Assembly (NCBI RefSeq): GCF_947494555.1
Contig: NZ_CANLVF010000001.1
Location: 1,736,001 to 1,800,000 of the forward strand
Origin: an uncultured Roseibium sp.
GTDB lineage: Bacteria > Pseudomonadota > Alphaproteobacteria > Rhizobiales > Stappiaceae
Direction: 5' to 3'
Length of the DNA: 64,000 nucleotides
Shown here piece after piece: positions 1 to 9,891 of this stretch. The notes beneath the pieces were generated by a model that did no database searches, was not told where the DNA came from, and was given only the letters and a program-made list of their open reading frames with translations. The first letter of the stretch is position 1. Each line of letters begins with the position of its first letter. The translations under genes and the position numbers were made by a program.

Positions 1-585
1 GACGCAACCATGAGCCGTCAGCCGACTTGGGACAGGGCGTGCCATATCCAGGCAGAAATGTTTCAGGAAGCGGGACAGATCGGCGGTCTTAAAATCAAGC
101 TGGTTTACTTTCGCGGATTTGGCGAATGCCGCGCCTCGCGTTGGTTCGAGCGCAGTGACGAGCTTGCAAAGGCCATGAGCCGCATTTCAGTGCAGGGCGG
201 GCGCACACAAATCGGCAAGGTGCTCACTGCCGCTTTGAACTCTGCTGCGGACGACAAAATTGCCGCGCTTGTTTATGTCGGCGATTGCATGGAAGAAGAC
301 GTCGACGTGCTGTGCGATCGGGCCGGGCAACTCGGGCTCCTGGGCGTGCCGATGTTCCTGTTCCAGGAGGGGCGGGATACGGTTGCCGAACAAGCCTTTC
401 GCGAAATGGCTCGCCTGACGAATGGCGCTTACTGTCCATTCGATGCGGGATCTGCACAACAGCTTGCCGAGCTTTTGAAAGCCGTCGCGGTCTTTGCAAG
501 TGGTGGTCATGGAGCGCTAAAGGCACTTGAGAAGAAAGGCGGGCAGGGCGCCCGTTTGCTGCTCCAGCAAATCAAGCCTGGCTGA
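1..585 (+). CDS. VWA-domain protein, 5' end outside the window
   Basis: The frame is open to the first base of the window, so the gene starts further left. The first visible residues, DATMSRQP, look like the metal-ion-dependent adhesion site of a von Willebrand factor A domain (family form D-x-T/S-x-S). The ATG at base 10 therefore sits inside that site and is unlikely to be the true start. About 194 residues are visible, with a Rossmann-like alternation of beta strands ([17 protein letters not shown]) and helices, and no membrane segment. VWA proteins of this kind usually mediate metal-dependent protein contacts; the partner is not evident. The stop codon overlaps the next start (TGATG), so it is co-transcribed and probably translationally coupled with the DnaJ-domain gene. 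Confidence 0.8.
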   Translation, partial: DATMSRQPTWDRACHIQAEMFQEAGQIGGLKIKLVYFRGFGECRASRWFERSDELAKAMSRISVQGGRTQIGKVLTAALNSAADDKIAALVYVGDCMEEDVDVLCDRAGQLGLLGVPMFLFQEGRDTVAEQAFREMARLTNGAYCPFDAGSAQQLAELLKAVAVFASGGHGALKALEKKGGQGARLLLQQIKPG

Positions 586-1292
586 TGTTTTATTTTCTGA
601 TCGGAATGATATTGCTTTTGGCCGTTGTCTTTGGTGCGCGCAGTTTCGTGCAAGCCAATCCGGCTGATCTTGCGCGCAAGGTGCGCAGGTCTGGTGGAAT
701 ATTGTTGCTGGTTCTCGGTGGTATTTTCATGCTCACCGGCCGGTTCATGTTCGCAATCCCGTTGATAGGATTTGGTTTGTCCTTGCTGGGCGTCGCGGGG
801 CTTGGGGGGCTCACAGGTACCTACAAGCCGAACAAGGCGTCCGGTCAGCGTTCACGCGTACGTACGGCGATGGTCGAAATGGAACTGGACCACGATACCG
901 GAGCCATGACGGGAATCGTTCTGGCCGGCGGGTTCCAGGGCCGTACGCTGGACGATTTGTCCGAGCAAGACCTGCATTCATTCTGGCTGGAATGCGCGCA
1001 GGACGAACAGAGCCGCAAATTAGTCGAAGCTTATCTCGACCGCCGGCTTGCCGGATGGCGTGAACACTTCCAATCTGATGGAACAGAGGGGCAGGGAAGC
1101 GCGCCGAGCTCTGGCCCCATGACAGATGAGGAGGCCTACGAGATCCTGGGGCTTTCGCCCAATGCCGGGGACGCGGAAATTCGAGCCGCGCATCGCAGGC
1201 TTATGCTGCGGGTTCATCCCGACAAGGGAGGATCCGGTTTCCTCGCGGCGAAAATCAACGAGGCTAAAGACACGCTTCTCAGAAGACATTGA
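585..1292 (+). CDS. membrane-anchored DnaJ-domain protein
   Basis: A 235-residue protein. Residues 1-25 and about 35-75 form hydrophobic segments that should anchor it in the inner membrane. The middle is soluble, and residues about 180-235 form a J domain ([28 protein letters not shown] followed by HPDKGG). The HPD triplet that stimulates the Hsp70 ATPase is intact, so it is likely a co-chaperone for DnaK at the membrane. The terminal J domain resembles the TIM14/DjlA-type arrangement. The ATG overlaps the stop of the upstream VWA gene by one base. The client is unknown. Confidence 0.8.
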   Translation: MFYFLIGMILLLAVVFGARSFVQANPADLARKVRRSGGILLLVLGGIFMLTGRFMFAIPLIGFGLSLLGVAGLGGLTGTYKPNKASGQRSRVRTAMVEMELDHDTGAMTGIVLAGGFQGRTLDDLSEQDLHSFWLECAQDEQSRKLVEAYLDRRLAGWREHFQSDGTEGQGSAPSSGPMTDEEAYEILGLSPNAGDAEIRAAHRRLMLRVHPDKGGSGFLAAKINEAKDTLLRRH

Positions 1293-1309
1293 CGGCATCC
1301 GTTACGCAG

Positions 1310-3010
1310 TTACTGATAGATGGCGAAGCAGGCAAATTTTGCCTTTTTGAGTGTTCTGCATGCCCTTCGGGCGGAAGACTTCGTGTCAAAGCCGACGAAA
1401 CGCGCGCGGTATAGCGTCTGTCCGTTTGCTTCAACAGGTTCGGTATATGGTGAGCGGCCACGAAGGGCTGCGCCCGTTCTGGCCTTTGCCTTCTTAAGAA
1501 GAGCAACGGCCTGGTTTTCCGTCTCGGACGCGGCGATCTGCACTTGCCAGCCCGGCTCGATGTCAGGTCGGTCGCTGGTGGCGACGGTGACGGTGTCGCC
1601 TCGGCTCTCGGTTACAGACGATGCGGGTTGGGCAGCTGAGGCTGTCGCAATCTTGACTGGTTTGGAACCAACTTCGGGAGCTGGAACCGTTTCAATTGCA
1701 ACGGTTTTGACCTTGAGCGTTTTGGGCGGCGTCGGCTGATTTTGCTGAGCACCCGCGTCTTCAATACCGCGCGCAGTCCTCTCCCGGGCCGCAACAAGCA
1801 ACGCGTTGCCGGGGATCGAATTCGTGGTCAGGTCAAGATCCTGGTTTTCACGCCGGATGGGAGGCAAAGCGGTTGCAACCGCGAATGTTTCGTCAAAGCG
1901 CTGTTTGACCAGTTTCGGCGGCAACGGTACGGCTTCGCCGAAGCCTGGAACAGTTGGCCGTTTTGTTGCAGCAGCAGATGCAGTTGTTTGCGGCGTTGGG
2001 GCCGGCGCAGGCACCGCAGCCGGTTTTTCAGTAGAATTGAACGCAAGAACCATCGGCGCGCCGGAAGCCGGTGCAGGCTGGCTTCCAGGCTTGGCTTGCG
2101 GAAGCGGAGGGGTTTTCAGTGCAGTTGCAACGAAGATCGGAGCCGCACCATTCTTGGCGATCGCTGGCACGGTTTTCTTGCCGCGGCTCGCCTTCGACAG
2201 ATACCGGTTGATCAGCTTGGTCATCTGCGCATTACGCGAAGCACCTGATCTTCCACCCATCACCACAGCAACGATCTGCCGGCCGTTCCGGTTCACGGAC
2301 GTGACAAGGTTGAAACCGGATGCCCTGATGTACCCTGTCTTGATCCCGTCGACGCCCTTTACACGGCCAAGCAACTTGTTGTGGTTGCCGTAGGTACGTC
2401 CGCCGTATTTATAAGAACGTGTTTTGAAATAGCCGTAATATTGCGGAAAATGCTCTTGAATCGCGCGGCCAAGGGTCGCCATGTCCCGTGCACTGGTGCG
2501 CTGACCGGAGTTCGGCAAGCCGTGCGGGTTCCGGAATGTCGTTTTCTTCATGCCAAGCGAGCGGGCCGTGCGCGTCATACGTTCGGCAAACTGCTTTTCC
2601 GATCCGCTGATGTTTTCCGCGATAACCGTCGCAACATCGTTGGCCGACTTCGTGACAAGAGCGAGAATAGCGTCCTTGACCCTTATGGTCTTGCCGGCCT
2701 TCAATCCCAGTTTCGACGGTGGTCTGCCAGCGGCGTATTTGGAAACCTTCAGCCGCGAGCTGAGAGACAGCCTTCCGGCTTCAAGCTCTTCGAAAACAAC
2801 GTATAGCGTCATGATCTTGGTGAGCGAAGCAGGATAGCGATAAGCATCAGCGGACGAAGCATAAAGCGTCTTGCCGGTTTTGGCGTCGACGACAATGCCG
2901 GCATATTTGGGGTTGGCTACGGCCGCTGCGGGGAGGCTAAGCGCCAGAGCGCTGAGGACCAGTACTTTGCCCACTCTGGCAAACAAACTAGTTTTGCGAA
3001 GAAAACGCAT
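1310..3010 (-). CDS. D-alanyl-D-alanine carboxypeptidase with C-terminal SPOR domain
   Basis: Serine-type penicillin-binding protein of the S11 (PBP5) family, which removes the terminal D-Ala from peptidoglycan stem peptides in the periplasm. I place the start at the ATG ending at 3010 (566 residues) because it is directly followed by the signal peptide (MRFLRKT, then a hydrophobic run to AAAVANP). An ATG 11 codons upstream is possible but adds residues before the signal. Catalytic motifs are all present: SLTK near residue 62, SAN near 122 and KTG near 224. After the catalytic domain come a Pro/Ala-rich linker (about 290-480) and a terminal SPOR domain (GWQVQIAASETENQA onward), which binds denuded glycan and targets septa. 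It converges with the DnaJ gene, 17 bp away. Confidence 0.9.
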   Translation of the reverse strand: MRFLRKTSLFARVGKVLVLSALALSLPAAAVANPKYAGIVVDAKTGKTLYASSADAYRYPASLTKIMTLYVVFEELEAGRLSLSSRLKVSKYAAGRPPSKLGLKAGKTIRVKDAILALVTKSANDVATVIAENISGSEKQFAERMTRTARSLGMKKTTFRNPHGLPNSGQRTSARDMATLGRAIQEHFPQYYGYFKTRSYKYGGRTYGNHNKLLGRVKGVDGIKTGYIRASGFNLVTSVNRNGRQIVAVVMGGRSGASRNAQMTKLINRYLSKASRGKKTVPAIAKNGAAPIFVATALKTPPLPQAKPGSQPAPASGAPMVLAFNSTEKPAAVPAPAPTPQTTASAAATKRPTVPGFGEAVPLPPKLVKQRFDETFAVATALPPIRRENQDLDLTTNSIPGNALLVAARERTARGIEDAGAQQNQPTPPKTLKVKTVAIETVPAPEVGSKPVKIATASAAQPASSVTESRGDTVTVATSDRPDIEPGWQVQIAASETENQAVALLKKAKARTGAALRGRSPYTEPVEANGQTLYRARFVGFDTKSSARRACRTLKKAKFACFAIYQ

Positions 3011-3617
3011 ACCAAACACAGTTACTATCCCATTCCGGGTCACACGTTTCTGTCTGAAGGTTTGCCCGTTGAATCATCCCCCTGCGATTCAAATCAGCGC
3101 CCCTCGTCGTAGCTCCCATTTGATGGAATCACGGTTACGAATGTGTAAATGGATTGCTGAAAAAGCACTTTAAAAAACTGTTTTTTGTTAGAGTTAACTA
3201 ATGGTTAAAGTCTGTTTTTAAGTAAAAGATAGTGCGCGCATAGTAATTCCTTAATATATGTGTTGGCTGGCGTGATTTTTTTCTAAACAGGGTGTTAAAG
3301 TCTCGTAATGCGGCATTGCTGTATCATGATGTGCCTGGTTTGAATAGGATGAGCGGCTTTAAGGCGCCTACGGTCTCACATTGCTCGAATATGAGAGGCA
3401 GCGTGCTCTGAAAGCGTGCAATGAGATCGGATTTCTCCATATGGGATAGTGAAAATTAATTTCTCGTAATGGTTGTTGCTGCAATGCAAAATCATCTTGA
3501 CAGTTATTGTGCAGTGCATTACGACGATTGAACGTAGGTAACGCGATGCGCGCCGGCAGCCTAGTAGGGTCGTTGAAACAGGCCCTGGCACCCGGTCCGC
3601 CGGATGAGGGCAGTTAG
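3011..3617. other. intergenic region between dacA-like gene and phasin
   Basis: About 600 bp of AT-richer, apparently non-coding DNA between divergent genes. It should hold the promoters of both. The only structure recognised is the TGC-rich double element and TTGACA hexamer in front of the phasin gene, listed separately. Confidence 0.6.
3479..3518 (+). promoter_or_regulatory. candidate phasin promoter with PhaR-like TGC elements
   Basis: A TTGACA hexamer at 3497-3502 is flanked by two TGC/GCA elements: CTGCAATGCA at 3479-3488 and TGCAGTGCA at 3510-3518. Alphaproteobacterial PhaR repressors bind CTGC-N3-GCAG-type sites in front of phasin genes, and the first element matches that form except at its last base. 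A clear -10 box was not found. The assignment is inference from motif and position. Confidence 0.4.
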
Positions 3618-3950
3618 ATGATGAACAACTTTGAAGACCTCCAGAAGTTGAGCAAAGACAATATGGACATGGCGATGGAATCCTTTGGCACCATGAGCAA
3701 GGGTTTCCAGGCGATTGCAGCTGAAGTAGCCGATTACCAGAAGAAGTCCTTTGAAGAAGGTACTGCTGCGGTGGAAAAGCTGGTTGCTTCCAAGTCGCTG
3801 GACAAAGCTTTCGAAGCTCAGGCTGACTATGTCAAAACCAGCTACGAAGGATTTGTCGGTGAAATGACCAAGCTCGGCGAGATGGTCACCGACATGTCCA
3901 AAGACGCATACAAGCCGTATGAAGGCGTTCTCGGTAAGATGGCTAAATAA
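3618..3950 (+). CDS. phasin family protein
   Basis: A 110-residue, helical, lysine- and glutamate-rich protein without a signal peptide. The motif FQAIAAEVADYQKKSFEEG and the later YVKTSYEGFVGEMTKLGEM are typical of the Phasin_2 family, which coats polyhydroxyalkanoate granules and limits their size. No PHA synthase lies nearby, but a thiolase that could supply acetoacetyl-CoA lies about 19 kb downstream. The gene is monocistronic: it has its own promoter region and a strong terminator after the stop. A second ATG follows the first directly (MM), and either could serve as the start. Confidence 0.85.
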   Translation: MMNNFEDLQKLSKDNMDMAMESFGTMSKGFQAIAAEVADYQKKSFEEGTAAVEKLVASKSLDKAFEAQADYVKTSYEGFVGEMTKLGEMVTDMSKDAYKPYEGVLGKMAK

Positions 3951-3983
3951 GCCGCCACACGCCGTCAAACGACGCTTCTTTGC

Positions 3984-4014
3984 AAAAACCCGGTTCAGGC
4001 GAGCCGGGTTTTTT
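3984..4014 (+). terminator. rho-independent terminator of the phasin gene
   Basis: Stem AAAACCCGG / CCGGGTTTT (3985-3993 with 4004-4012) followed by a T run, 34 bp after the phasin stop. Confidence 0.85.
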
Positions 4015-4238
4015 CGTATTTGCACAGATATGCCCACATTTTGAGGTCTGACCGGAGTTGAATTCCCGATCACGCGGATTTGGCCTCCGGTCCCACCTTT
4101 TAATCGTTTTTCAGACACCTACATTCGTCAAGGATGGTAGCGCTTCTGCCTCAAACAGGACGTTCACCTTAATCTTGATGAAATCGACCATTGCGCCAGC
4201 GAGGCTTGCGCGGCAGGATTACCCATGAAGACGTAAAC

Positions 4239-4301
4239 TCCGCAGAGCATCAATCTGCGGATCCAACAACCGGTTCGGGTGTCATACGTCACACGAACCG
4301 G
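4239..4301 (+). other. two tandem hairpins in the clpS leader
   Basis: First hairpin: TCCGCAGA (4239-4246), 7-base loop, TCTGCGGA (4254-4261). Second hairpin: CCGGTTC and GTGT (4270-4282, with a GG bulge) pairing with ACAC and GAACCGG (4291-4301). Neither is followed by a T tract, so they are not simple terminators. They end about 25 bases before the preferred clpS start. A leader RNA structure is possible; function unknown. The rest of 4015-4326 shows nothing recognisable. Confidence 0.4.
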
Positions 4302-4326
4302 CCTGAGGACACTGGTAATAGCCGGA

Positions 4327-4677
4327 ATGATAGAGGCGATAGTTACGGCAATGTCGGCGGGTTCAGACGATGACGGTGGTGACACCGGTACTGTCGTCGT
4401 TACCCGTACGAAAACAGCTACTAAGCGGCCAAATCTCTATCGTGTGCTGCTGTTGAACGACGATTACACGCCGATGGAATTCGTCATTCATGTTGTGGAG
4501 AGCTTCTTCCAGAAAAACCGGGAGGAAGCGACCCGTATCATGTTGCATGTGCATCATCACGGTGTCGGCGAATGTGGGATATTTTCCTACGAAGTTGCCG
4601 AAACCAAAGTGACACAGGTGATGGACTTCGCACGAAAGCATCAGCATCCCTTGCAATGCGTCATGGAAAAAAAGTGA
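4327..4677 (+). CDS. clpS: ATP-dependent Clp protease adaptor ClpS
   Basis: ClpS delivers N-end-rule substrates to ClpA. The core is clear: [22 protein letters not shown] (binding pocket with the N-D-D-Y-T-P-M-E signature), then [13 protein letters not shown] and [10 protein letters not shown] at the end. The frame stays open 16 codons upstream to 4279, but the family start matches MIEAIVTAM or [10 protein letters not shown] choose the ATG at 4327 (116 residues); 4351 is also possible, and no strong ribosome binding site separates them. It lies 12 bp ahead of clpA, the usual arrangement in proteobacteria. Confidence 0.93.
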   Translation: MIEAIVTAMSAGSDDDGGDTGTVVVTRTKTATKRPNLYRVLLLNDDYTPMEFVIHVVESFFQKNREEATRIMLHVHHHGVGECGIFSYEVAETKVTQVMDFARKHQHPLQCVMEKK

Positions 4678-4689
4678 GGACCTACGTAC

Positions 4690-7140
4690 GTGCCTTCTTT
4701 CTCACGCAGTCTTGAAAAAGCCCTTCATCAGGCACTGGCGTTCGCCAATGAGCGCCAGCAGGAATACGCCACGCTGGAACATCTCCTGCTGGCGCTGCTG
4801 GACGATCAGGACGCTGCAGCCGTCATGCGGGCCTGCAACGTGGATCTGGACACCATCCGGCGCAACCTGCTGGAGTATATCGAAACCGAACTGGACAATC
4901 TGGTTACGGACAGCGATGAAGATTCAAAGCCGACAGCCGGTTTCCAGCGCGTTATTCAACGCGCGGTGATCCATGTTCAGTCGTCCGGTAGAGAAGAGGT
5001 GACAGGCGCCAATGTGCTGGTCGCGATCTTTGCCGAACGTGAAAGTCATGCTGCCTACTTCCTGCAGGATCAGGACATGACGCGTTACGACGCCGTCAAT
5101 TATATCTCGCACGGTATCGCCAAGCGGCCCGGAATGTCGGAAGCCAGGCCGGTCGAGGGTGCGGACGAGGAAGACATCCTTCCCGGCTCTGAAGGCGAAA
5201 AGAAATCCAATCAGAAGACCGATGCGCTTGAGGCCTACTGCGTCAATCTCAACGACAAGGCCGTCAGCGGCAAGATCGATCCGCTGATCGGTCGTGACAG
5301 CGAAATTCAGCGAACGATCCAGATCCTGTGCCGGCGCTCCAAAAACAATCCGCTCTTTGTGGGTGATCCCGGTGTCGGCAAGACGGCAATCGCCGAAGGG
5401 CTTGCGCATCGGATCGTCAATGAGGATGTGCCTGACGTTCTGATGGACGCCACGATCTTCTCTCTCGACATGGGTGCGCTGTTGGCGGGGACCCGGTACC
5501 GGGGTGATTTCGAAGAACGCCTGAAACAGGTCGTCAAGGAAATCGAGGATTTCCCGGGCGCGGTGATGTTCATCGACGAAATCCACACGGTCATCGGTGC
5601 CGGTGCGACATCCGGCGGTGCGATGGATGCGTCCAACCTGCTCAAGCCTGCCCTGGCATCGGGGGCCATTCGCTGCATCGGCTCCACGACCTACAAGGAG
5701 TACCGCCAGTTCTTTGAGAAGGACCGGGCTCTTGTGCGTCGGTTCCAGAAGATCGATGTGAACGAACCAACCATTCCGGATGCAATCGATATCCTGAAGG
5801 GTTTGAAGCCGTACTTCGAAGACTTCCACAAGGTGCGCTACACCAACGACGCCATCAAGACGGCCGTGGAACTGTCGGCGAAATATATTTCCGACCGGAA
5901 GCTTCCGGACAAGGCAATCGACGTGCTTGATGAAACGGGTGCGTCGCAGATGCTGGTACCCGAAGCGCGCCGCCGCAAGACGATCGGCGTCAAGGAAATC
6001 GAGAACACGATTGCCACAATGGCGCGCATCCCGCCGAAATCCGTTTCCAAGGACGATGCGGAAGTGTTGGAGAATCTCGGCAAGGACCTGAAGCGCGTCG
6101 TCTATGGCCAGGATCCGGCGATCGAGACGCTTGCTTCCGCGATCAAGCTTGCCCGGGCTGGGCTGCGCGAACCGGACAAGCCGATCGGCAGCTATCTGTT
6201 CTCCGGCCCGACCGGTGTCGGCAAGACAGAAGTGGCACGCCAGCTGGCATCGTCGCTCGGGGTGGAACTGATCCGCTTCGACATGTCGGAATATATGGAG
6301 CGCCATACGGTCTCGCGCCTGATCGGTGCGCCTCCGGGCTATGTCGGTTTCGACCAGGGCGGTCTCCTGACCGATGGCGTCGACCAGCATCCACATTGTG
6401 TGCTGCTGCTTGACGAGATCGAGAAGGCCCATCCGGACCTCTTCAATATCCTGTTGCAGGTTATGGATCACGGCAAGCTGACTGATCACAATGGCAAGCA
6501 GGTGGATTTCCGTAATGTCATCCTGATCATGACAACGAATGCTGGTGCGTCGGACATGGCGAAAATGCCGGTCGGCTTCAACCGCATCAAGCGCGAAGGC
6601 GATGATACGGAAGCAATCAACAAGCTGTTCACGCCGGAGTTCAGAAACCGCCTCGACGCCATTATTCCGTTCGGCAACCTTCCGATGGAAGTGGTCTACA
6701 AGGTGGTCGAGAAATTCGTCATGCAGCTTGAGGTTCAGCTTGCTGACCGCAACGTGACCTTCGAGCTGACCGAAGATGCCGTGAAGTGGCTGGCGACCAA
6801 AGGCTATGACAACCAGATGGGCGCGCGGCCGCTCGGGCGCATCATCCAGGAGCATATCAAGCGGCCGCTTGCGGACGAGGTTCTGTTCGGGAAGCTCAAA
6901 AAGGGCGGCATGGTCAAGGTGTCCGTTTCCGAGGACGGCAAGGGACTGCTGCTTGAAAGCGTCGAGGAGCGGGCCACTCCGCCCAAGCCCAAGGCCAAGA
7001 CGGAAGCCAAGCCAAAACCGAAACGGCGCCGCAAACCTGCCGCGAAAGCAACGGCAGCGAAGCAATCCAAGTCGTCAGGTGGCGGGAAGGGTGGCTCTTC
7101 CAAGAAAAGCCTGGTGCCCAAAGTACCTCTGGCGGACTGA
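4690..7140 (+). CDS. clpA: ATP-dependent Clp protease ATP-binding subunit ClpA
   Basis: Hsp100 unfoldase that feeds proteins into ClpP. The GTG start at 4690 is supported by GAGGA at 4676-4680, which overlaps the clpS stop. The N domain (residues about 1-145) begins [17 protein letters not shown]+ module 1 has Walker A GDPGVGKT near residue 224 and Walker [12 protein letters not shown]+ module 2 has Walker A GPTGVGKT near 505 and Walker [13 protein letters not shown]. At 816 residues it is longer than typical ClpA (about 760) because of a basic Lys/Ala/Pro tail from about residue 760 to the end ([21 protein letters not shown]). That tail looks disordered. A strong terminator follows. Confidence 0.95.
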   Translation: MPSFSRSLEKALHQALAFANERQQEYATLEHLLLALLDDQDAAAVMRACNVDLDTIRRNLLEYIETELDNLVTDSDEDSKPTAGFQRVIQRAVIHVQSSGREEVTGANVLVAIFAERESHAAYFLQDQDMTRYDAVNYISHGIAKRPGMSEARPVEGADEEDILPGSEGEKKSNQKTDALEAYCVNLNDKAVSGKIDPLIGRDSEIQRTIQILCRRSKNNPLFVGDPGVGKTAIAEGLAHRIVNEDVPDVLMDATIFSLDMGALLAGTRYRGDFEERLKQVVKEIEDFPGAVMFIDEIHTVIGAGATSGGAMDASNLLKPALASGAIRCIGSTTYKEYRQFFEKDRALVRRFQKIDVNEPTIPDAIDILKGLKPYFEDFHKVRYTNDAIKTAVELSAKYISDRKLPDKAIDVLDETGASQMLVPEARRRKTIGVKEIENTIATMARIPPKSVSKDDAEVLENLGKDLKRVVYGQDPAIETLASAIKLARAGLREPDKPIGSYLFSGPTGVGKTEVARQLASSLGVELIRFDMSEYMERHTVSRLIGAPPGYVGFDQGGLLTDGVDQHPHCVLLLDEIEKAHPDLFNILLQVMDHGKLTDHNGKQVDFRNVILIMTTNAGASDMAKMPVGFNRIKREGDDTEAINKLFTPEFRNRLDAIIPFGNLPMEVVYKVVEKFVMQLEVQLADRNVTFELTEDAVKWLATKGYDNQMGARPLGRIIQEHIKRPLADEVLFGKLKKGGMVKVSVSEDGKGLLLESVEERATPPKPKAKTEAKPKPKRRRKPAAKATAAKQSKSSGGGKGGSSKKSLVPKVPLAD

Positions 7141-7161
7141 GCACAAGCAGGTTCTGAAAAG

Positions 7162-7192
7162 CAAAACCCCGGACAATATGTCCGGGGTTTTG
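7162..7192 (+). terminator. terminator after clpA
   Basis: Perfect 14-bp stem (7162-7175 with 7179-7192; CCCCGGACA core) with a 3-base loop and T-rich 3' side. It is likely bidirectional because both arms carry A/T runs. Confidence 0.9.
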
Positions 7193-7294
7193 TTTTGGAC
7201 AGAGCTTTCAGTCATTCCCTGCATCGATTCCATTCGACTTGTTTGTTTGTCGATTGTTTCGTGACTTCCTAACTTGTGGCCAAGAAAGAAGGAG

Positions 7295-8009
7295 CTGAAC
7301 ACGTCTGAATCGAAAGTCGCCCTGATTACAGCCGGAGGCTCCTGAATGGGAGCTGATGCCGCAAGGCGTCTGGCAGCGGACGGCATGAAGGCCATGTTCC
7401 TGTCTTCGTCGGGAAAGGGAGAAGCACTTGCTGAGGAGTTAGGAGGCTTCGGATTTACCGGTTCCAATCTGGAAACAGACGACTTGAAAGAGTTTGTTCA
7501 AAAGTCTCTGGAAGCTACAAGACCCATTGATGTTCTGATAAATTCGGCTGGGCACTGTCCCAAATGTGACATCCTGGAAATTTTGGATGAGGACTGTCCC
7601 AAGGGTATTGATTGTTACCTGATGAATGTCATTCGCCAGAGTCGACTTGTTGCTCCCACCATGCCGGCGCAGGGTGACCGGACGATTCTCAACAATTCGA
7701 CCTTTGCAGTTTTCGAACCCGACCCGATGTTTCCGACTTCCAGTGTCTTCCGCGCCGGACTTGCCAGCTTGACCAAGCTTTTTTCAGACAAGTTCGCGGC
7801 ACAAAACGTACGCATGAACAACATTCTTCCCGGTTTATCGACAGTTCGCCGGAAAAGGGAAACCGTCGCGAACGCGTTCCGTTGGGCCGTAACAGGCGAT
7901 CCTGCGAGGTTTCCAGTCTGATTTCCTATCTGGCGAGCGACGAAGCGGCCTATATCACAGTCAGAATATCCGTATTGTTGTAGGTCTGACGCGGTCGGTG
8001 GGGGGGTAG
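7295..8009 (+). pseudogene. broken short-chain dehydrogenase/reductase (SDR)
   Basis: Reading all frames together recovers a nearly complete SDR of about 240 residues, broken at three points. The nucleotide-binding segment ESKVALITAGGS is followed by an in-frame TGA (7343-7345) exactly where the Rossmann G-x-x-x-G-x-G motif needs Gly (GGS-stop-MGADAARR), consistent with GGA to TGA. The frame then reads on (INSAGH, later FEPDPMFPTSSVFRAGLASLTKLFSDKFA) until about 7835, where one base is missing. The shifted frame reads IDSSPEKGNRRERVPLGR and LISYLASDEAAYIT. A second missing base near 7960 is needed to recover GQNIRIVVGLTRSV. The start would be CTG at 7295, directly after AAGGAG, perhaps a former ATG. 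Three independent lesions argue against a single sequencing error. Confidence 0.88.
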
Positions 8010-8031
8010 CCAGTCTTTACCGGAGCGAAGC

Positions 8032-9891
8032 TTATCGTCGCATCACAGAGTGGCTTACGTCTCCCATGATGCCATCCGAGATCCAACGCGGTGCTTCGCT
8101 TCGCTTGCCGAGTGCATAGTCCAGCAGTGCTCTAACCCACAAGACACTGCTATCATGCGGGTTCTCGGAGAATTTCTCCGGAAAGTGGTGCGTTACGATC
8201 ATCGGATAGTAGGTTTCCTGGCAATCCGGCTTCGAGCGTTCACTCGCATCGGTGCCAATTGGGCACCAGCTTGTTCTGCCGTCTTTTGCTGCCCAGGCGA
8301 CGCCTTGAGAAAAGCAGTTAAGCGCTCGGTACTCGGGCTTGATCAAGACGCTGCCATCCGGACGCTTCATGCCCCAAAGCCCATTTTCGGTAAACAGCGT
8401 CATGCCGTGGCGGCATTGCAGCCACTGAGCGCGTTGTTCCTGTGTGTTCTCGGGTGGGGCATCGACCTCGTGCCCGTCACTGTCGATCCAGAAGGTTTGG
8501 TCATCCTTCTGGACCCGAAAGGTCCCGTCACGATCCGGCTTGAGGAGATCGAAAGCAGCGGCAATCACGAACTGACCGTTCTCGTCGATTACTCCCCATT
8601 TGCCGTTCACGGCTACGGCCGCCAGTCCATTCCGGAAGGAATATGTGTTCTCTACAGAAAGTGACGGAATGAGGCGTCCGTCCGTTGTAACGAATCGGAA
8701 GGTTCTTTCGCCGACCATTATCAAAAACGGCCTGTCGCAATTTTCGTCGGATTTCGAATGGAAAAGTGTTTCTTTCGTGGTCCGGATGGGAGTATCCAGA
8801 TTCGGATGGGAGATCGTAAGATAGCCAGATTTATCAATAAGTTTCAGACCGTCGGGACAGGTGAAGAGTGTCCGCTCGCCGAGTTGATCAGGTATCAGGC
8901 TACCGTCTGGATTGATGCTGTGCCAGATCCCGTCTTCTAGGACTCTTGGCAACAAGCCGTCTTCGCGAAGGTCAACGCCGTCGAATAGGCGTCCGCCAAG
9001 CAGAGCGCCGTCTTTCTTAATCAGACCGTAGAGATCTCCTTCCCGGGTCGTCCCGTAACCCGCACGCCAAAATGAAAGAAAGTCGAAGGTCAGCGGAACG
9101 GCGATTTCACCGTTTTCATCGACGGCACCCCATGCATCCCCGTTCACCCTGTCAGTAGGCAAACGATCCGGTTGATCTGGTTTGCCCCTGACAATTGCTC
9201 TGCCCGAATTGAGGCTTCTAACGTATGAGAATCTCGGCCTGACCTGCCAGGTACCATCAGCTCGCAACAGACCGAACAATTTCTTGTTGTTTTGTTCTGC
9301 TGCCCAGATCAGGCCACGGCCCGGATCGTCGAAATAGGCGAACGTGAAGCCAGCGTCCGAGATCAAGCCGTTTCGAATATGGTAGAGCCTCGCAGGTTTG
9401 CCCCTAAAGTAAGACAACAATCCGAAACCCTCAAGTTTTTCATGGCCTTGGTAGTATCCATTTCGCCAAGTCCCTTCCACGACAAGCAGGACATCCCTTG
9501 TAAAGGGAATGGCGCGAGCAAACTTGGGCTCCACGACGATGTTCCCCGCCGTGTCAACAACGCCGGTCTGATTGCCGACGAGAATTTCCGCGTGTCCCTG
9601 GTTGAAGGGCCCCACCAGGTCGAAGATTGGTTCGATAACTATCTTGCCGGTGCGATCAATAAAGCCGTAGCGCCCGTCAACACGAACGCCGCCAAATCCT
9701 TCGCTGAAAGGGAACGCCCGTTCGAACCGGCGGGGAATGACGAGTTCTTCCGACGGCCATTCGACATAGCCGCACAGATCGAATTCACCGCCGCATCTTG
9801 GGTAAAGGCGGCCATCTTCTGCAGAATAAGCTGAGGCGAGGAATTGAAGGATCAAGAAAAAAGTTGCCCCGACCGTCTGGAATAGATGCAT
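8032..9891 (-). CDS. secreted WG-repeat protein
   Basis: A 619-residue protein starting with a signal peptide (MHLFQTVGATFFLILQFLA, cleavage probably after AYSA). The rest is made of WG (KWG) beta repeats, with the pattern G-x-W/Y-G-h-h-D-x-x-G-x-h-h-h-x-P-x-F/Y. Examples are GRYGFIDRTGKIVIEPIFD, NQTGVVDTAGNIVVEPKFA, DAWGAVDENGEIAVPLTFD and GKWGVIDENGQFVIAAAFD. Seven or more copies are visible, some diverged. The family forms extended beta structures thought to bind other proteins or surfaces; no enzymatic motif is seen. It probably acts in the periplasm or outside the cell. It is monocistronic and converges with the broken SDR. Function is unknown. Confidence 0.8.
   Translation of the reverse strand: MHLFQTVGATFFLILQFLASAYSAEDGRLYPRCGGEFDLCGYVEWPSEELVIPRRFERAFPFSEGFGGVRVDGRYGFIDRTGKIVIEPIFDLVGPFNQGHAEILVGNQTGVVDTAGNIVVEPKFARAIPFTRDVLLVVEGTWRNGYYQGHEKLEGFGLLSYFRGKPARLYHIRNGLISDAGFTFAYFDDPGRGLIWAAEQNNKKLFGLLRADGTWQVRPRFSYVRSLNSGRAIVRGKPDQPDRLPTDRVNGDAWGAVDENGEIAVPLTFDFLSFWRAGYGTTREGDLYGLIKKDGALLGGRLFDGVDLREDGLLPRVLEDGIWHSINPDGSLIPDQLGERTLFTCPDGLKLIDKSGYLTISHPNLDTPIRTTKETLFHSKSDENCDRPFLIMVGERTFRFVTTDGRLIPSLSVENTYSFRNGLAAVAVNGKWGVIDENGQFVIAAAFDLLKPDRDGTFRVQKDDQTFWIDSDGHEVDAPPENTQEQRAQWLQCRHGMTLFTENGLWGMKRPDGSVLIKPEYRALNCFSQGVAWAAKDGRTSWCPIGTDASERSKPDCQETYYPMIVTHHFPEKFSENPHDSSVLWVRALLDYALGKRSEAPRWISDGIMGDVSHSVMRR

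Noticed and set aside
4924..7065. 713-codon open frame on the minus strand within clpA
   Set aside because: It lies opposite clpA, a high-GC gene whose codon bias leaves the complementary frame open. It has no family resemblance.
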